DNA from: Burkholderia lata
GTDB lineage: Bacteria > Pseudomonadota > Gammaproteobacteria > Burkholderiales > Burkholderiaceae
Direction: 5' to 3'
Length of the DNA stretch: 64,000 nt
NCBI RefSeq assembly: GCF_902499335.1
Contig: NZ_CABVQK010000009.1
Location: 186,001-250,000, forward strand
The position numbers and the translations under genes were made by a program. The notes beneath the pieces were generated by a model, which saw only the letters and a program-made list of their open reading frames with translations, had not been told where the DNA came from and did no database searches. Positions within the stretch are counted from its first letter, which is position 1. Every line of letters starts with the position of its first letter. This document shows positions 63,954 to 64,000 of the stretch, one piece after another.

Positions 63954-64000
63954 ATGCTGAGCAACCTGGAACTCGTGATGCGGCTCGTTCTCGCGGCGGC
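63954..64000 (+). CDS. MgtC/SapB-family membrane protein (5' end only)
   Basis: Fifteen codons remain in the window: MLSNLELVMRLVLAA, preceded by AAAGGAGATAAATCGC. The sequence matches the first membrane segment of MgtC/SapB proteins, which in known members support growth in low magnesium or in macrophages. The call rests on little sequence. Confidence 0.55.
   Translation, partial: MLSNLELVMRLVLAA

Overview
The window is GC-rich bacterial DNA with the strong GC3 bias, codon use and gene families of the Burkholderia cepacia complex. Indicators are the split hopanoid genes hpnH/ispH, hpnB and hpnA, a prpR–prpB-prpC-acnD-prpF methylcitrate cluster without prpD, DUF4148 proteins, small Burkholderia-type H-NS proteins, a twin-arginine phospholipase C and OprD porins. 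From memory this gene set resembles chromosome 2 of that complex; this was not checked. I see no rRNA, tRNA, CRISPR array, intact insertion sequence or prophage. It reads as stable replicon DNA with a few accessory patches.

Layout. 1-9.5 kb: 3' end of a DAHP synthase, a PRC-barrel protein, a divergent DapF-like protein opposite cstA and its DUF466 partner, a hemolysin-III protein, an EmrB-type exporter coupled to a SnoaL-like protein, a DOPA-dioxygenase-like protein and two orphans. 9.7-16.6 kb: hopanoid genes hpnH-ispH, hpnB and hpnA, separated by a protein built on an 18-copy 14-residue repeat, then acylphosphatase. 16.6-21 kb: an EamA exporter, OpgC, a 68-residue protein and a POT-family peptide transporter. 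21.4-29.4 kb: an XRE-cupin regulator, oppABCDF and an OprD porin, forming a peptide-uptake unit with several RNA hairpins between genes. 29.4-37.2 kb: a DedA-rhodanese fusion, phospholipase C, an amino-acid N-acetyltransferase, a thioredoxin-like periplasmic protein, a CHMI-type tautomerase and a DUF4148 protein.

37.4-40.6 kb: a GntP permease divergent from a sigma-54 activator. The gap holds a near-perfect -24/-12 promoter and three palindromes related to GTCTCC-N4-GGAGAC, a nearly self-contained regulatory circuit. 40.7-46.1 kb: two small envelope proteins, an H-NS protein, a Pat-like acetyltransferase with degenerate synthetase domains, and a second protein with an H-NS-like helix. These lie among a 23-bp repeat family that forms a 12-unit array at 45226-45503, two units near 42.27 kb, and single copies at 41963 and 19087. 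46.3-50.0 kb: an IclR regulator, a fumarylacetoacetase-family hydrolase, and a VOC enzyme divergent from a CGNR regulator. The VOC 5' end and its putative operator have been tandemly duplicated, leaving a 35-codon remnant.

50.1-59.6 kb: the methylcitrate cycle. PrpR, a -24/-12 promoter and an upstream palindrome precede prpB, prpC, acnD and prpF, followed by an alpha-methylacyl-CoA racemase-like gene that could feed propionyl-CoA into the cycle. 59.7-64 kb: a StbD/StbE-type toxin-antitoxin pair, a PaaI-type thioesterase, a chemoreceptor overlapping an AGE-family epimerase tail to tail, and the first codons of an MgtC-family gene.

The items I find least explained are the 23-bp repeat family, the 14-residue repeat protein, the three-site palindromes upstream of the GntP permease, and the duplicated VOC/CGNR control region.
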